This document shows positions 24,925 to 47,636 of a stretch of DNA of 64,000 nucleotides, piece after piece. The DNA is from Chrysogorgia sp. JL179-B06. Its lineage: Eukaryota > Cnidaria > Anthozoa > Scleralcyonacea > Chrysogorgiidae. The notes under the pieces were generated by a model, which made no database searches, was not told where the DNA came from, and was given only the letters and a program-made list of their open reading frames with translations. The stretch's first letter is position 1; each line of letters begins with the position of its first letter. The DNA is taken from positions 239,501 through 303,500 of the forward strand of contig JAYKKM010000414.1 of NCBI GenBank assembly GCA_035772405.1. The letters run 5' to 3'. Position numbers and translations under genes: made by a program.

Positions 24925-25310
24925 TCTAGATTTTTAGTAACGAAATACTGACGTTTCGAGCAGAACCCTTCATCAGAGTAAGACGAGATGAAATAAAATA
25001 AACAGGGCTTATAATATATATGCCAAAAGGGTGTTACAATAAAAAGTAGCCAATCAAATACACGGGAGACAAACAAACTAATAATGAGATGCGAAAATTA
25101 GTTTAAAATAATTTTCGATCAGCAAACAGACTGAGGTGGGAGGGAGAACTATAGTTAAGAGTGTAATGACAGGTCCAATATATTCAAGGGGATAATGTTA
25201 CAGTAAAGCGGTAAGAAACAAAAACTTGAAAAGGAATGAAAGTGCATGAGCTAATAATAAAGTTCCTCGCAAATTAAAATAACAAAAAAACTTGCATGAA
25301 ATTAAATAAA
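24925..25310 (-). mobile_element. Penelope-like 3' region with hammerhead-like core
   Basis: Minus-strand sequence matches the non-coding part of the 11389-11800 element, including CTGATGAAGGGTTCTGCTCG, CGAAACGTCAGTATTTCGTT and a long downstream tail. No coding part is present. Confidence 0.8.
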
Positions 25311-26873
25311 AGGAAAAAAAGCCATTTTGTAAACATCATACATCATAGCAAAAAATGATAATAGTTTATCAAAGATTACAAATTGACGCATAGGTGTACG
25401 GAGCATAACTTGCCTGAATAAATGATAACGTCAATATTACTTTCTACAGGGTTTCACTAATTCTGAAATTGCTGGTTTGAAGTCTGAATTGTCTGAAGTC
25501 GCTCGTCGGTGTTCGTAGTAAATGAGTACATATGATATACTACTAATAGAGGTGTGCATCGGATCGGATCGGATGATTTGAATCCAACAATTTGTTAATG
25601 CTTGAAATCCGAATTCAATTCGATCCGAAATGATCGAATCCGATCCGAGGTCGATAATTTATTCCGATCCGAAATAAACCGATTCCGAACCATTCCTCTT
25701 GCGTTATGGTCAGGTGCCTGTACTACTACAGCCTGAGGCTACTGGTCAGGTTGTTCTCACCTTTATTTTACTCATGCCATTTCACATATGAATCGCGTAT
25801 TTCATAAGTGAAAATATTCCAATTTCATATATGATTTTTTTCACATGCATGTGGAATGAATGACATGACATTTTCGTGATTACCCTCATAGTAACCATCA
25901 TTATCTATGTAGCCACAAACATTCCATTTCCAAAGGCAACACTCCCTACCACTCGGGTAACCTAGTTTTGCTCATATTACATAATGATGATAATAATGAT
26001 CAGATCAATTGCCATAATGATCATCTACAGATACATTTTGGTCTTATCTGCAATTTGACACCCTAATCCAAATAGAAGTATTATTAGGAGTAATCAAAGA
26101 TTATATATATGTAAGTGCGTTCGACGCATGTGGACCAGTGCACTGCACCTCGTACCCACTGCTCTTGTGTCAGTTCCGAGGCAGCATTTCACTTCTGATA
26201 AGACTCCAGTCCTAGTCTTAATATCCTGTCTTAATATGCTGTCAGTCCTAATCAAAGTTGAAAAACGAGAACCAAAATAAAAGTCGAAAATAAGTCGAAA
26301 ACTATATAAGTCTAAAACTCTAAGGATTTCAGATCATGATACGTATACGCTTTCATACTAATGTCGTAATTTATTCCAAAACGATAATTTATTCAAAAAG
26401 CGTAAAGCACAGTAAACCATGACATGCAAGATTAGAATGCGTTCTCCTTCGTCGAACGCAACTAGAAATACGTATCCGCAATAACCCTTCTCCCGCCTTT
26501 TTACCCCCCCTAGATTCTCATCCTAACCCCCCCTGTGGAATTTTCCCCATCCATGACCCGAGGGCCCAGACCTCGCATGCCGCGTATTTGTAGAATAGAA
26601 GTCTTATAACACTTAAATAATTTCACAATTCACATCGTTATGCACGACTGTTGAGTAATCAACTCAACTTGCATCTTGGACCGCAATTCAGAGACGGGTG
26701 GCTAACCCTAACCTCCCCCCTAGCCGGGGGGAATTCCCCATCGCGTGCCTCATGGAACGGATGCTGACCCACGTGTTGATTCACGCGGGCTCGTGCCATA
26801 TTGTGCATTCATATTTAAATTCCCAAACACCTTGCATGATCGAAGCTTGTCGCCTTTCATCCGATTATAAATT
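25311..26873. other. Intergenic region upstream of CHID1
   Basis: Contains GGATC-rich degenerate repeats at 25555-25690 (CGGATCGGATCGG, GAATCCGATCCGAG), a 30-bp word shared with 52212-52242 (GAGGCAGCATTTCACTTCTG), and C-rich blocks at 26500-26580 and 26700-26745. No gene seen; the CHID1 promoter must lie here but no TATA box is convincing. Confidence 0.5.
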
Positions 26874-38019
<11,146 letters not shown>

Positions 38020-38402
38020 GCTAACCATGGAAGGACGAACGCAGAAGGTCGCACAAGGAATTGCCGGTCAACTTTCTGTATATTCTAACATGTTTTCATC
38101 AATGGTTATAACGATATGAGTCCATTGCATGATGACGACATGTGATTAATAGGGCTACAGATTACGGACCTTGGGGGAAAACGGTGACAGTTGGATAAAA
38201 AAACTTCAATTGAATTTTTTATCTGTTGGTTAAATTTCACGTTGACTCGCGAATCGCAAGTGCTTTAGAAGTTAAGATGCTTCTGTGGGCTCGCAGAAAT
38301 CACTCATTCATGCGTTCTATTCTATGCATGTAACTGTAATCTTTGGTTTGTTTCTACGCTGTGAATACAGGTCAGACACCGGACTCCAGGCTAAATGCTC
38401 CC

Positions 38403-38973
38403 GGTGTCACAGGAAATTCGCCCCCCAGGAAATTCTCCCCTCTCCCCCTAGGGGCGACTTTCCTAGGATATTCGCTCCCCTCTAGGAAATTTGTCCCCCT
38501 CTCAATTTCGTTTTAAAATCAAAACTTCTCAAGAACATTGTTTATTAAATTTAATATTTTACAAAAAAAAATACTTAAATATATTTGTTGACCAGTTCAG
38601 ACACGGGTTCAGATAGCTGTGGTGGAGTGCACGAAGGGCAAAGCCATTCACTTTGCGTAGAATTGCATTGCACACATTTTAGGTTAAACCATTCCCCGCA
38701 AATATCGGGTAATGTTGAATAACGTCACCCCCATTTTAATGAAGTGACGCTATATTTAACAACATACTAAAAACAAAACCCTGCATGCACATTAGGAGAA
38801 AGATATTTTCCAATCGCTGAGTCACAACTGACTATTGGCTTGCCGTTTTGGCGGCTGCTGACGAGTGGAAATAGTTTTATTTCGAATGACAGATTTATAT
38901 CTTGCCACTAAAGAGGAGGGCGAAATTCCTAAAGGGGGGCGATATTACGGCGGGACGAATTTCCTGGGACACC
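38403..38973. mobile_element. Inverted-repeat element with GGTGTCACAGGAAATTCG ends
   Basis: GGTGTCACAGGAAATTCG and CGAATTTCCTGGGACACC are complementary with one mismatch. Inner words CCTAGGGGCGA and CCTAAAGGGGGGCGA extend the symmetry. Just downstream of CHID1. Confidence 0.8.
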
Positions 38974-38994
38974 AATTGCTACAAAATAACCCTA

Positions 38995-39110
38995 AAAATC
39001 CTAACCCAAGTACCAACCCTAACCCTAAATATCCCTATTCCTAACCCTAAATATTCCTATTCCTAACCCTAAATATCCCTATTCCTAACCCTAAATATCC
39101 CTAAAATTGT
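38995..39110. repeat. CCCTAA-rich interstitial repeat
   Basis: About four units of TAACCCTAAATATCCCTATTC after an AACCCTAACCCTAAA stretch. It contains the telomere hexamer CCCTAA but is organised as a 22-bp unit. Confidence 0.8.
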
Positions 39111-39609
39111 CGGACCTGTATCCACTTCCTTGTTTCTAATCTGTACCGGTACGACTTTCATACCAAGTCGCGGCAACCTTCAAAACAAATAATTGTTTAT
39201 GCGAAACAAAGAGAATGAATGATCCTCGTTCTGTTTACAACGCAACTCTGAGCATCTTCACGTCTTCAGGACGACGTGAACTAGCTGAGAGCTGTTCCTT
39301 AATGTTGACTTCAGCTCAAACACTACAATCGTTTTAACAGAACTGAAGCGTTTTGGAGAACAAGGTTGTCCATACAAAGATCTCTTTGATTCTTTTGACT
39401 CTTCTCTTCAGCCGTTTTCTGTCACCTCTTGTAGATTTCGACATGACTTTTGTTAGGTAGCTGGCCAGAGCGTTTTTCATTCATTTTCAGCGTTTTCGTC
39501 TGGACGGACCAAATCGATCAAAAACGAGACGAAAATGCTCATGTGGACGCAAAACATTCCCTGTGTTTTCATAACAATTTTCATAAAACGGCTCGATCTT
39601 AAAACGCAT

Positions 39610-39985
39610 ATATGTTAAAAACATCGAGTGTTGGAATATATACATTTTAAGACCAAACCGGGACCAGTTGCGAAAAATGCAATTTCAAGGTCTTCCGGCT
39701 GGAATTGAACCTGCGATGCTAGTGCAGTGCTCTGAGCTACGGAAGCCGTTGCCGAGAGCCTAGTCACGAGTTCTCTATATATAGTGGTGGTGGTAATGCC
39801 GGGATAAGATTCTGGGTATATTACAGGTAATATTTGGCATTTCACTCGATTAATACATTTGGTCTTAAATACATACATTTGGTCTTAAAATGTATATATT
39901 CCAACACTCGAAATTTTCCTTCACCATAAATCTTTAGAACATATGTAGTTTAATCGAGTGAAATGCCAAATATTATATGTTAAAA
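39610..39985. mobile_element. Inverted pair of a second tRNA-derived SINE
   Basis: A minus-strand copy (39615-39750) with GGAATTGAACCTGCGA (B box complement) faces a plus-strand tail (39860-39980); both share TCTTAAAATGTATATATTCC and ACACTCGA. Full plus copy at 51727-51935. Confidence 0.75.
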
Positions 39986-40092
39986 ACATCCGTTTTATTA
40001 CAATGTATATCATATGGAATTGTTGAAAGTGTAAAATTAAAACACAATATACATACGCAGTATTACAAATAAAGTCTGTCAATATTAAGTTA

Positions 40093-40547
40093 TTAACTCT
40101 TTCCCTACGGGCGCAGTTAAAATGGGTCACTGAAGACCCGCAAAGTCGTCAATCGAAAAACACGGCACACGGTAACGCAAGATTAAAAATTGAAATTCGA
40201 CAAGCGCCAGGAACATGAAATCCACGCACACGCCAAGTTTGATTTGATTTCATAAACAACTCTGCGATTGGTGGCATTTTGAGTTTTCAAGATGCTACGC
40301 GGGCGTGCAAGATGGCCTTTTCTGGAAAAATGTAAATTTTTCAACCTGATTTATGATAATTAATGCTAATTTATATTAACATAATGTGTTTTGTTCGGGA
40401 AATTTAAAAGAACAAGTAAAAGCCGGTTTATTGGGCTTCCAGAAAATGTATAGCTTTCGCAAAAGTTATGGTTATTTCAAGAGATATCAATAGAACAACG
40501 TCGTCGTTCAATTTTTGATGTTTTTCAGCCGTAAGGAAAGAGTTAAT
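40093..40547. mobile_element. TTAA-flanked element with CTCTTTCC ends
   Basis: TTAA-CTCTTTCCCTACGG and GGAAAGAG-TTAA are the ends. Half of it matches 17202-17400 in the opposite orientation. Confidence 0.8.
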
Positions 40548-41072
40548 AAGCAATAATAGGTAAATTGAAAATAATCGAAGAAAAAGCGTGAAAGGAAAAG
40601 CAGTTTATTATCTGTTGAATTGAAAATAGTCAAAGTAAATACAGTTTAACAAAGCAAAAAAATGGTCAGTGACAAAAAATGAACCCCCTTCTCTGCTCCC
40701 CCCTACCCCCTCAATGAGTATGGAGCGGTATCCGGTTCACAAATACAATGTGAACTGTTTGATACGATGTTGCGGCTTCACATCACGACATTATGGCATC
40801 TGAGTAAGGCAGTGTGCCTACATGACGTTATGTTACGACAGAACTGCTGGACATTACGTCTTACTACATTACGTTCTGCCTACATAATCTTATGTTACGT
40901 CAACACTGTTGGACATTAAGTCTTGATTACATTACGTTCTGCCTTCACAAACGTACGCTCCGACGTCGGAGCATCATCTGAAATGGCGGTCTATCGTCAC
41001 GCGGTGAAAGGGTCAATAATGATACGATGTTTCGGCTTGGAGTCTGGTGACTAACGGACAACGCTAAACAAC

Positions 41073-41260
41073 ATGGCCGCCGAAGAACAAGACGTTGCTC
41101 GTGCTGTTGGAGAGCAATCAGCCCTTTCCAAAGCTGTAAATTTGCTGGAAAGGTCAGTTAATTTACTAAAAGAGTCAAGAAGTAGTGGAAGTACTAGTGG
41201 AAACGATTTAACGGTTGAAAATGACGAGTTATTACAAAGTAGAGCAGTTGCAAACTACAG
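41073..41260 (+). CDS. Start-codon exon in the left palindrome arm, function unknown
   Basis: A frame opening MAAEEQDVARAVGEQS after a good initiation context (AACAACATGGCC) runs 62 codons and meets a plausible donor CAG|GTTAGT. It is Glu/Leu/Ser-rich with heptad-like ALSKAVNLLERSVNLLKES, suggesting a short coiled coil. No partner exon is found downstream, so it may be a first exon without its gene or an element-borne exon. Family not recognised. Confidence 0.5.
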
Positions 41261-41826
41261 GTTAGTTGTTTTCCCGCCTAAATTATTCTGATAAGCCAAG
41301 GCAGTCAGTTTAGTTTATAATTGTATTGTTTTGAAGCTGTAACAGGTAAAATTCTTAGACATTATGTCCAGAATGCGCATAATTTTTGACGAATAGAAAG
41401 ATACTGACAAGTGCAACTTTTTACATTGGCATTTTTGTTGAGACAAACCCGAAAAATCATAGCTCACCTTGGCAATTGCTGAGGCAAATAACGAGGACTA
41501 TCATCATTAGCAATGTTGTACTTTATGTTAAATTTTCGGGAAAATGTAAGCCAGTTATTTGTTTTTGAAGGAATATATTTCATGGACCAGCATTCAAAAA
41601 CAAATAACTGGCTTACATTTTCCCGAAAATTAACATAAAGTACAACATTGCTAATGATGATAGTAAAAAGTTGCACTTGTCAGTATCTTTCTATTCGTCA
41701 AAAATTATGCGCATTCTGGACATAATGTCTAAGAATTTTACCTGTTACAGCTTCAAAACAATACAATTATAAACTAAACTGACTGCCTTGGCTTATCAGA
41801 ATAATTTAGGCGGGAAAACAACTAAC

Positions 41827-42014
41827 CTGTAGTTTGCAACTGCTCTACTTTGTAATAACTCGTCATTTTCAACCGTTAAATCGTTTCCACTAGTACTTCC
41901 ACTACTTCTTGACTCTTTTAGTAAATTAACTGACCTTTCCAGCAAATTTACAGCTTTGGAAAGGGCTGATTGCTCTCCAACAGCACGAGCAACGTCTTGT
42001 TCTTCGGCGGCCAT
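41827..42014 (-). CDS. Mirror copy of the start-codon exon in the right palindrome arm
   Basis: Identical translation and donor to 41073-41260 on the opposite strand. The two copies converge, so transcripts from either would read through the loop into the antisense copy. Confidence 0.5.
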
Positions 42015-42967
42015 GTTGTTTAGCGTTGTCCGTTAGTCACCAGACTCCAAGCCGAAACATCGTATCATTATTGACCCTTTCACCGCGTGACGATAGACCG
42101 CCATTTCAGATGATGCTCCGACGTCGGAGCGTACGTTTGTGAAGGCAGAACGTAATGTAATCAAGACTTAATGTCCAACAGTGTTGACGTAACATAAGAT
42201 TATGTAGGCAGAACGTAATGTAGTAAGACGTAATGTCCAGCAGTTCTGTCGTAACATAACGTCATGTAGGCACACTGCCTTACTCAGATGCCATAATGTC
42301 GTGATGTGAAGCCGCAACATCGTATCAAACAGTTCACATTGTATTTGTGAACCGGATACCGCTCCATAAATGAGAGGAATTATGTAAGGGTTACCCGAAG
42401 CAGAGTCTCTGCAGAGATCCCACCCGCACGGGAGCTCATACTTTTAAATATATACGCAAGCTATCTATACACTACAAAGACAATACGTTCTATGCATGTG
42501 GGTCAAAAAGGTCAAAATTCACCGTGTTTAGAAATGTAGGAAATAATTCACCAAATTTGTTAAAAATTTGATATGTGTGTTGTTTAGCCGACTTATAACG
42601 ATGATGAAAAATTCAGGCGAAAATATAAAATTGATCGATGCGAAAAAATATCGACCATTGTATATTAACATGTTTTTTGATTTTTTAAAAATACTTTAAA
42701 AATCTCGCGCCCCGGTAAATACGTACCTAAAATGAACAGGTTTTGTGATTGGCTATATGGAACAAAAGTGGTAGGGTTAGGACATTGGTTTCTTTGTGGT
42801 TGATTCTATTGTTTTATTGTTTTTTTTTAATCGACCAATCACAAAACTTGATGCTTAGACAGACTTGGACCTAGTACCTCACGGTCACCTTAACTCCACT
42901 TTGCTTTCCGAAGGAAATCCGACAAAAGTCGATATCATTTCGTGCCATTCGTGTTGGTCTCGCAAGG

Positions 42968-45900
42968 ATGGAAAATGGCGAAAATATTTCTCCTAAGTGG
43001 ATCTCTACAGATCAGATCGATGGAGTATTTGAATACTTAAAAGCAGTTAAGTGTTTTAGTTGTATCTGTATCAAGGTTAAACAAAATAGAGTGACCCTTT
43101 TTTTGTGAGAATTCTGCGCAAATTGAATATGATCTTTGACTTTGTTGATTCTTTTTGTGCACTATAAACAGTAACATCTGTGCACACAATAGATTTTGCT
43201 GTAAACAAGTAAAACAACAACAATATCAAAATAAGTACTAGATTTTGGTGCATGTTGTGAAAGCTACGCCTGAGAAAAACCCTTGGAGGTTGTCGGGTTT
43301 ATGTTGTTGCTTCCTTGTGTGCGTATGGACAGAGTTCTCGGTGTGTTGCTGGCAGCTGGTTGCTGTCTATATATATCTTCACAGCTAAAAAATAGCACAA
43401 TTACTTATTGAAACGTTGTAGGCTGCAGAACAATACTGTAACAAATTATGCAGCTATTATTCCTGAACAAATGTTTGTTGAACAAATAACGTGGTTCAGC
43501 AATGTTGTTCAGCATTGATGAAGTGACAACGGTTGTTGGAACAGAACAATATGGATAGAACAAACATGTTTGATATTGTCATCAACTCATTATTGTGCTC
43601 AACTTTGATAACAAGTTGCATAAAGCCTGGTTTGCATTTGGTGGCGTTACGGTTGCAACGGTGTTGTAGTGGTTGTAGAAGCAAAGTGTTGTGATGTGGT
43701 TGCAGAGTATCGCACATCTGTCGCTATATGTTGTTACGCCTGTTTTCATTTGGTCACCACTTGCTTTTCCACGACCGCTACAACAGGCTTATGGGATCAA
43801 TCTGGGTTGTAAGGTATCACAAGGTGGTCACGAGAGAGTTTCCATTAGAAAACACTTGTTGCCAGATGTCTTTACTCTGTCTCTGTCTCCTAGTAATTAG
43901 AACCCAAATATATCTCTACAACTTGTCGCTAACTGCCTTTAGGTTGCTGACAGCTGTCACAAACAAATTTTCTTAGTGTTGGCATTTGGTCGCCACTGTC
44001 TTTTCCGCGGCTTAACTGAACAATGATCAAATTTTACAGATCGATTGGACTGAACGATGGCTAATTGCTTTGATGGTTCTTCATGCACTAACAATTATGT
44101 TGATCATTTGGTACCGCAACAGCAGCAACTTGCTCGTGGTTGTCTTTGCTTTGCTATGTAAGTTACTCAATGTGTTTGGAATGCCTTTCCAAATAATTGC
44201 TGAATTGAAAAATGCTGGAATTTTTCTTATTTTACTTTCTAGTAATTTTAGTGTATTTCTCTGAGAAACTTAATGCTGTGGCAGCAGCCAACTGGAAGTA
44301 AGTAAGCTGTAAATATTGAAATATTCTCATTGCTGTACTTCTGTGCTTGGTTAACCTGCATTGTAGCGAAGTTAGGTGTTTATCACCTGGGCATAAAGAG
44401 TTAAGATAGACAGCAAGAGCTGGAGGGATTTACTGTAGTTGTAGCCCTTCAAAATGTTGTTAACATTAAGAAGAGCACAGTGGCGTAGGTAGGGTTTCAG
44501 GGGCCCCAGTGCAAGAGTGAGGGCTTTTGTAGTCCGCGCGTGTCCAGAAATTTGGGACAGTCAGCGGAATAATCCGTTGGCTCAGATTTTGTTTGCTTGG
44601 GGCCCCTGGACATTCGGGGGCCCTGGAAGAGCATTGGGACATTCTTTGAGGTAAACAATTTGGCGAACTCGGACTAACTGTTTATTTAAAGCCCTATTTA
44701 TTTACTTACTCTGATGAAGGGCTCCACTCGAAATGTCAGTATTTCGTCACTAAAAATCTTGGCAGTTTACCACCTTTTCACTTTCAATGTAAGAAATGTT
44801 TGGAGACCAATAAGGAGAATTTGCTCCATCTAACTACAGTGATTTATTGACGAAATTACCAGACCACAGAGAGGTGTCGGCACTTAGGAGTGTCTGCCTA
44901 AGTGAGGTGTCCATAAGAGGGGTTAAGACTGTAGTTGAAAACTTATTTTCTTTGTGTTTCTTTTCAAGATTGTTTGCAAGTGAACAATACTTTGACTCTC
45001 CTGGTTTATTTATTTCTGTTGTCTATTCAACACCAATGCTCTTCAATTGCTTGGTCATTATTGTAAGAATTTTTGTGAAATCTTGTATATTAGATTCAGT
45101 AGAGAAATAAAAAGGGGAGGAAGGGGAGGTACTTATGGAGGGAGGAAAGGAAGGATGTAGGGAAGCCGAAGGAAGGAGGGAAGGTAGGAAGGAAGGAAGG
45201 AAGGAAGGAGGGAGGGAGGGAGGGAAGGAAGGAAGGAGGGAGGGAGGGAGGGAGGGAGGGAGGGAGGGAGGGAGGGAGGGAGGGAGGGAGGGAGGAAGGA
45301 AGGAAGGAAGGGAAGATTATATTAAATTCAGTAGAAAGATAAAAAGGGAGGCAGGTAGGAAGGAAGAAAAGAAGGAGGGAAGGAAGAAGGGAGGAAGGAA
45401 AGAGGGAGGAAAGGAAGGAAGTATGTGGGGAAGGAAGGAGGGGGGGAGGGAAGGAAGGAGGGAAGGGAGGATTATATTAAATTCAGTAGAGATCTATAAA
45501 GGGAGGCAGGTAAGGAGGAGGGAGGGAGGGAAGAAAGGAAGAAAGGAGGGAAGGGAGGGAGGAAGCAGGCAGGAAGGAAGGAAGGGATGGATGGATGGAT
45601 GGAGGAGGGGAGGGAGGAAGGAGGGAGGAAGGAAGGAGGGAGGGAGGAGGGAGGGAGGGAGGGGGGAGGGAGGGAGGGAAGGGGGGAGGGAGGGAGGGAA
45701 GGAGGGAGGGAAGTTTATATTAAATTCAGTAGAGAGATAAAAAGGGAGGCAGGTAGGTAGGAAGGAAAGAGGGAGGGAGGAAAGGAGGCAAGGAAGGAAG
45801 GAAGGGGAAGGAGAGAGGGAGGGAGGGATAGAGGGATGTATCTCATCCGAAATTTCTCAAATGATTCATTGATTGACTGGAATTATCTTAGGTATTCTGG

Positions 45901-46035
45901 TTGTTCGATTCATCCAGAATGATGTTGACGGTCACGCGACATCGTAGAAAGCGTTATCAACGAGCACAACAAGCGGCTGAAAATGAGAGAAAAAAAGATG
46001 TTGAGGAAAAGGAGGAGGAGAAGAAGGACAAGTGA
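42968..46035 (+). CDS. TMEM18: Transmembrane protein 18, complete, 5 exons
   Basis: Exons 42968-43045, 44040-44157, 44243-44297, 44969-45062 and 45892-46035 join in phase to 162 residues (human about 140). The order matches TMEM18: short acidic N-terminus, IDWTERWLIALMVLHAL, a first membrane helix, LILVYFSEKLN, AAANWKLFASEQYFDSPG, a third helix with VVYSTPMLFNCLVII, then a basic and acidic coiled-coil tail rich in Arg/Lys/Glu ending KKDK. TMEM18 is a small inner nuclear membrane protein with three membrane spans and a basic tail; nuclear-envelope location is family knowledge. Intron 1 starts GTTAAG, a weaker donor, but gives phase 0 and the conserved W at the next exon. Intron 2 and 3 are short; intron 4 (45063-45891) is filled by a GGAA-rich array. 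The gene is tail to tail with DMRT. Confidence 0.94.
44705..44790 (+). ncRNA. Hammerhead-like core in a Penelope tail remnant
   Basis: Order TACT, CTGATGA, GGG/CTC, CGAAAT, GTC, AGTA on the plus strand, then the TTTACCACCTTTTCACTTT tail found at the end of the 11.4-kb copy. In TMEM18 intron 3. Confidence 0.55.
45085..45835. repeat. GGAA/GGGA array with a higher-order unit
   Basis: GGAA and GGGA runs separated by four copies of a motif containing TTAAATTCAGTAGA and GATAAAAAGGGAGG (near 45085, 45315, 45475 and 45720). Fills TMEM18 intron 4. Confidence 0.95.
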
Positions 46036-46744
46036 GGACATTGAGTGACTTGCAGGTGGTAAGGTTGGATAACATTTCGTAGAGAGCCACGTAACGTGGT
46101 TGATAACATTTTCTCACGAGACTAAGTTTGCCATCGTGTGCTCTAATGACCATTTTAATCTAATATTTAGCTGAACACACTTTCGCTGATTAACACAAAT
46201 ACGGACAACAAATCACTGAATTTCTAGTTGCATGTAATACTAGGAAATAGAGAACATTCTCTGCGTTTCCATCTTGATTTATATATCTTACGCAGTCTCT
46301 GATTGGTCAAGCCTTCTTTTCACTCAGAGCACATAGACAAATGACGTCATTTTCAATTGGTATTAAGGCCCTTCATTCTGGCGTACATTGTCGTATATGA
46401 TTGTCGTACTGGTGTATGCAATTGTTTGCACACGACATAATTCTTGTTTATGATTCGATGGCGAAAGGTGACACACATGTACAGTTTGATCACATACACC
46501 AAGATGACAATCGTACACAACAAATCGTACCATGTAGATGGGCCTTTAGTTTACTTCTGTTGTAAGACACTTGTCTCTGGCATCTTTTCCGCCGGGGAGC
46601 GGAGATACGACCCTGGGTACTAGGTTGTGCCAAAACAAGTGTTGTTTAAATGAAAGTTCTTATGTCACCTTACATGAGAATGGGTATTAGTTTTCTTCTA
46701 ATCTTTTTAGTTTTAGAGAAATTTGGCTTTGTCTATAATAATTT

Positions 46745-46950
46745 TGATTCAAATGCGGTCGATCCAAAAAAATTTTGACGTCATTGAGTGATAGAAACAC
46801 AATACAAAGAAACCCTTTACAGCGTGATTTTAATTTAGTCTATTGTTCAGGATTTCTATTCACACTATTGTGAAGGATTTCTTTTCATAGTGCTTCAATC
46901 ACTCAATGACGTCAAAAATTAACGAGAGCGACCGCATTCGCCCGCAATCA
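46745..46950. mobile_element. Inverted-repeat element with GACGTCATTGAGTGAT arms
   Basis: ATGCGGTCG and TTTTGACGTCATTGAGTGAT at left are matched by ATCACTCAATGACGTCAAAA and CGACCGCAT at right. Confidence 0.8.
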
Positions 46951-47597
46951 GAACAAAAATGGCGGCCTTCAATTTACCAAAAATACGATAAACAAAATCA
47001 GTACATCATTGTACCTCATTTTACCTCATTTTAATATGAGTAATAGCTTTGAGATAAAAGGAAAGCAAGAGAGACAACAACTCTGGCCAGCTATCGCCCA
47101 GTTCTACGGTTTACCCAACTGCCTGCATGCACAGCTTCAACACAAATCCGCGATCATTAAACCGAGAAGTCCTGAATACTAGGGGGAAATCGGCGACTGA
47201 GTTACAATGAATTGCAACTATATATGGAAACATAATTGTTGCAATTGAATCGGCGATAGTCGCCGACTAAATTACAACAATTACAACAATTACAACGATA
47301 TGGTAACCAGGCTGTAATGGAGAATTTCATGAACATAAGTCACAAGGGGGAAAACTAGGCTTCCGTAAACACTTTAGATAATATAGTTATGCATTATGTA
47401 GAAAACCATAGACAGCCACCTTAACAGAATTACTCAGTCTTATATTTAAACGCATGTTTATTTTTACAAATTTAACACGAATGCTCATCATGCATACATC
47501 CAATTTAGTTCTTGGCGAAACGTTGTGGACCGGAATTTAAAGCGAAACTGTACATTTCCGGCATTTTGCGAAACAATATCATGTTTTTCATTGTATT
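46951..47597. other. Intergenic stretch between TMEM18 and DMRT
   Basis: AT-rich; contains repeated ATTACAACAATTACAAC words near 47270. No gene seen. The DMRT 3' untranslated region occupies its right end. Confidence 0.5.
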
Positions 47598-47603
47598 TTT
47601 ATT
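47598..47603 (-). promoter_or_regulatory. Polyadenylation signal of DMRT
   Basis: AATAAA on the minus strand 34 bp past the DMRT stop codon. Confidence 0.7.
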
Positions 47604-47636
47604 TTACAAGCGGCGCCCGTCAGCAGTGAAGTCCGA

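Larger units (their letters stand above)
40719..42368. repeat. 1.65-kb near-perfect palindrome
   Basis: The outer arms 40719-41424 and 41663-42368 are reverse complements by position (coordinates sum to 83087 at every checked point). An extra 74 bp sits in the left arm near 41425-41499, then inner arms continue to a loop of about 20 bp near 41580. The arm ends flank TATGGAGCGGTATCCGG. Each arm carries the same start-codon exon. Confidence 0.93.

Noticed and set aside
45135..45740. 201-codon Gly/Arg/Glu/Lys frame
   Set aside because: GGAA array within TMEM18 intron 4.
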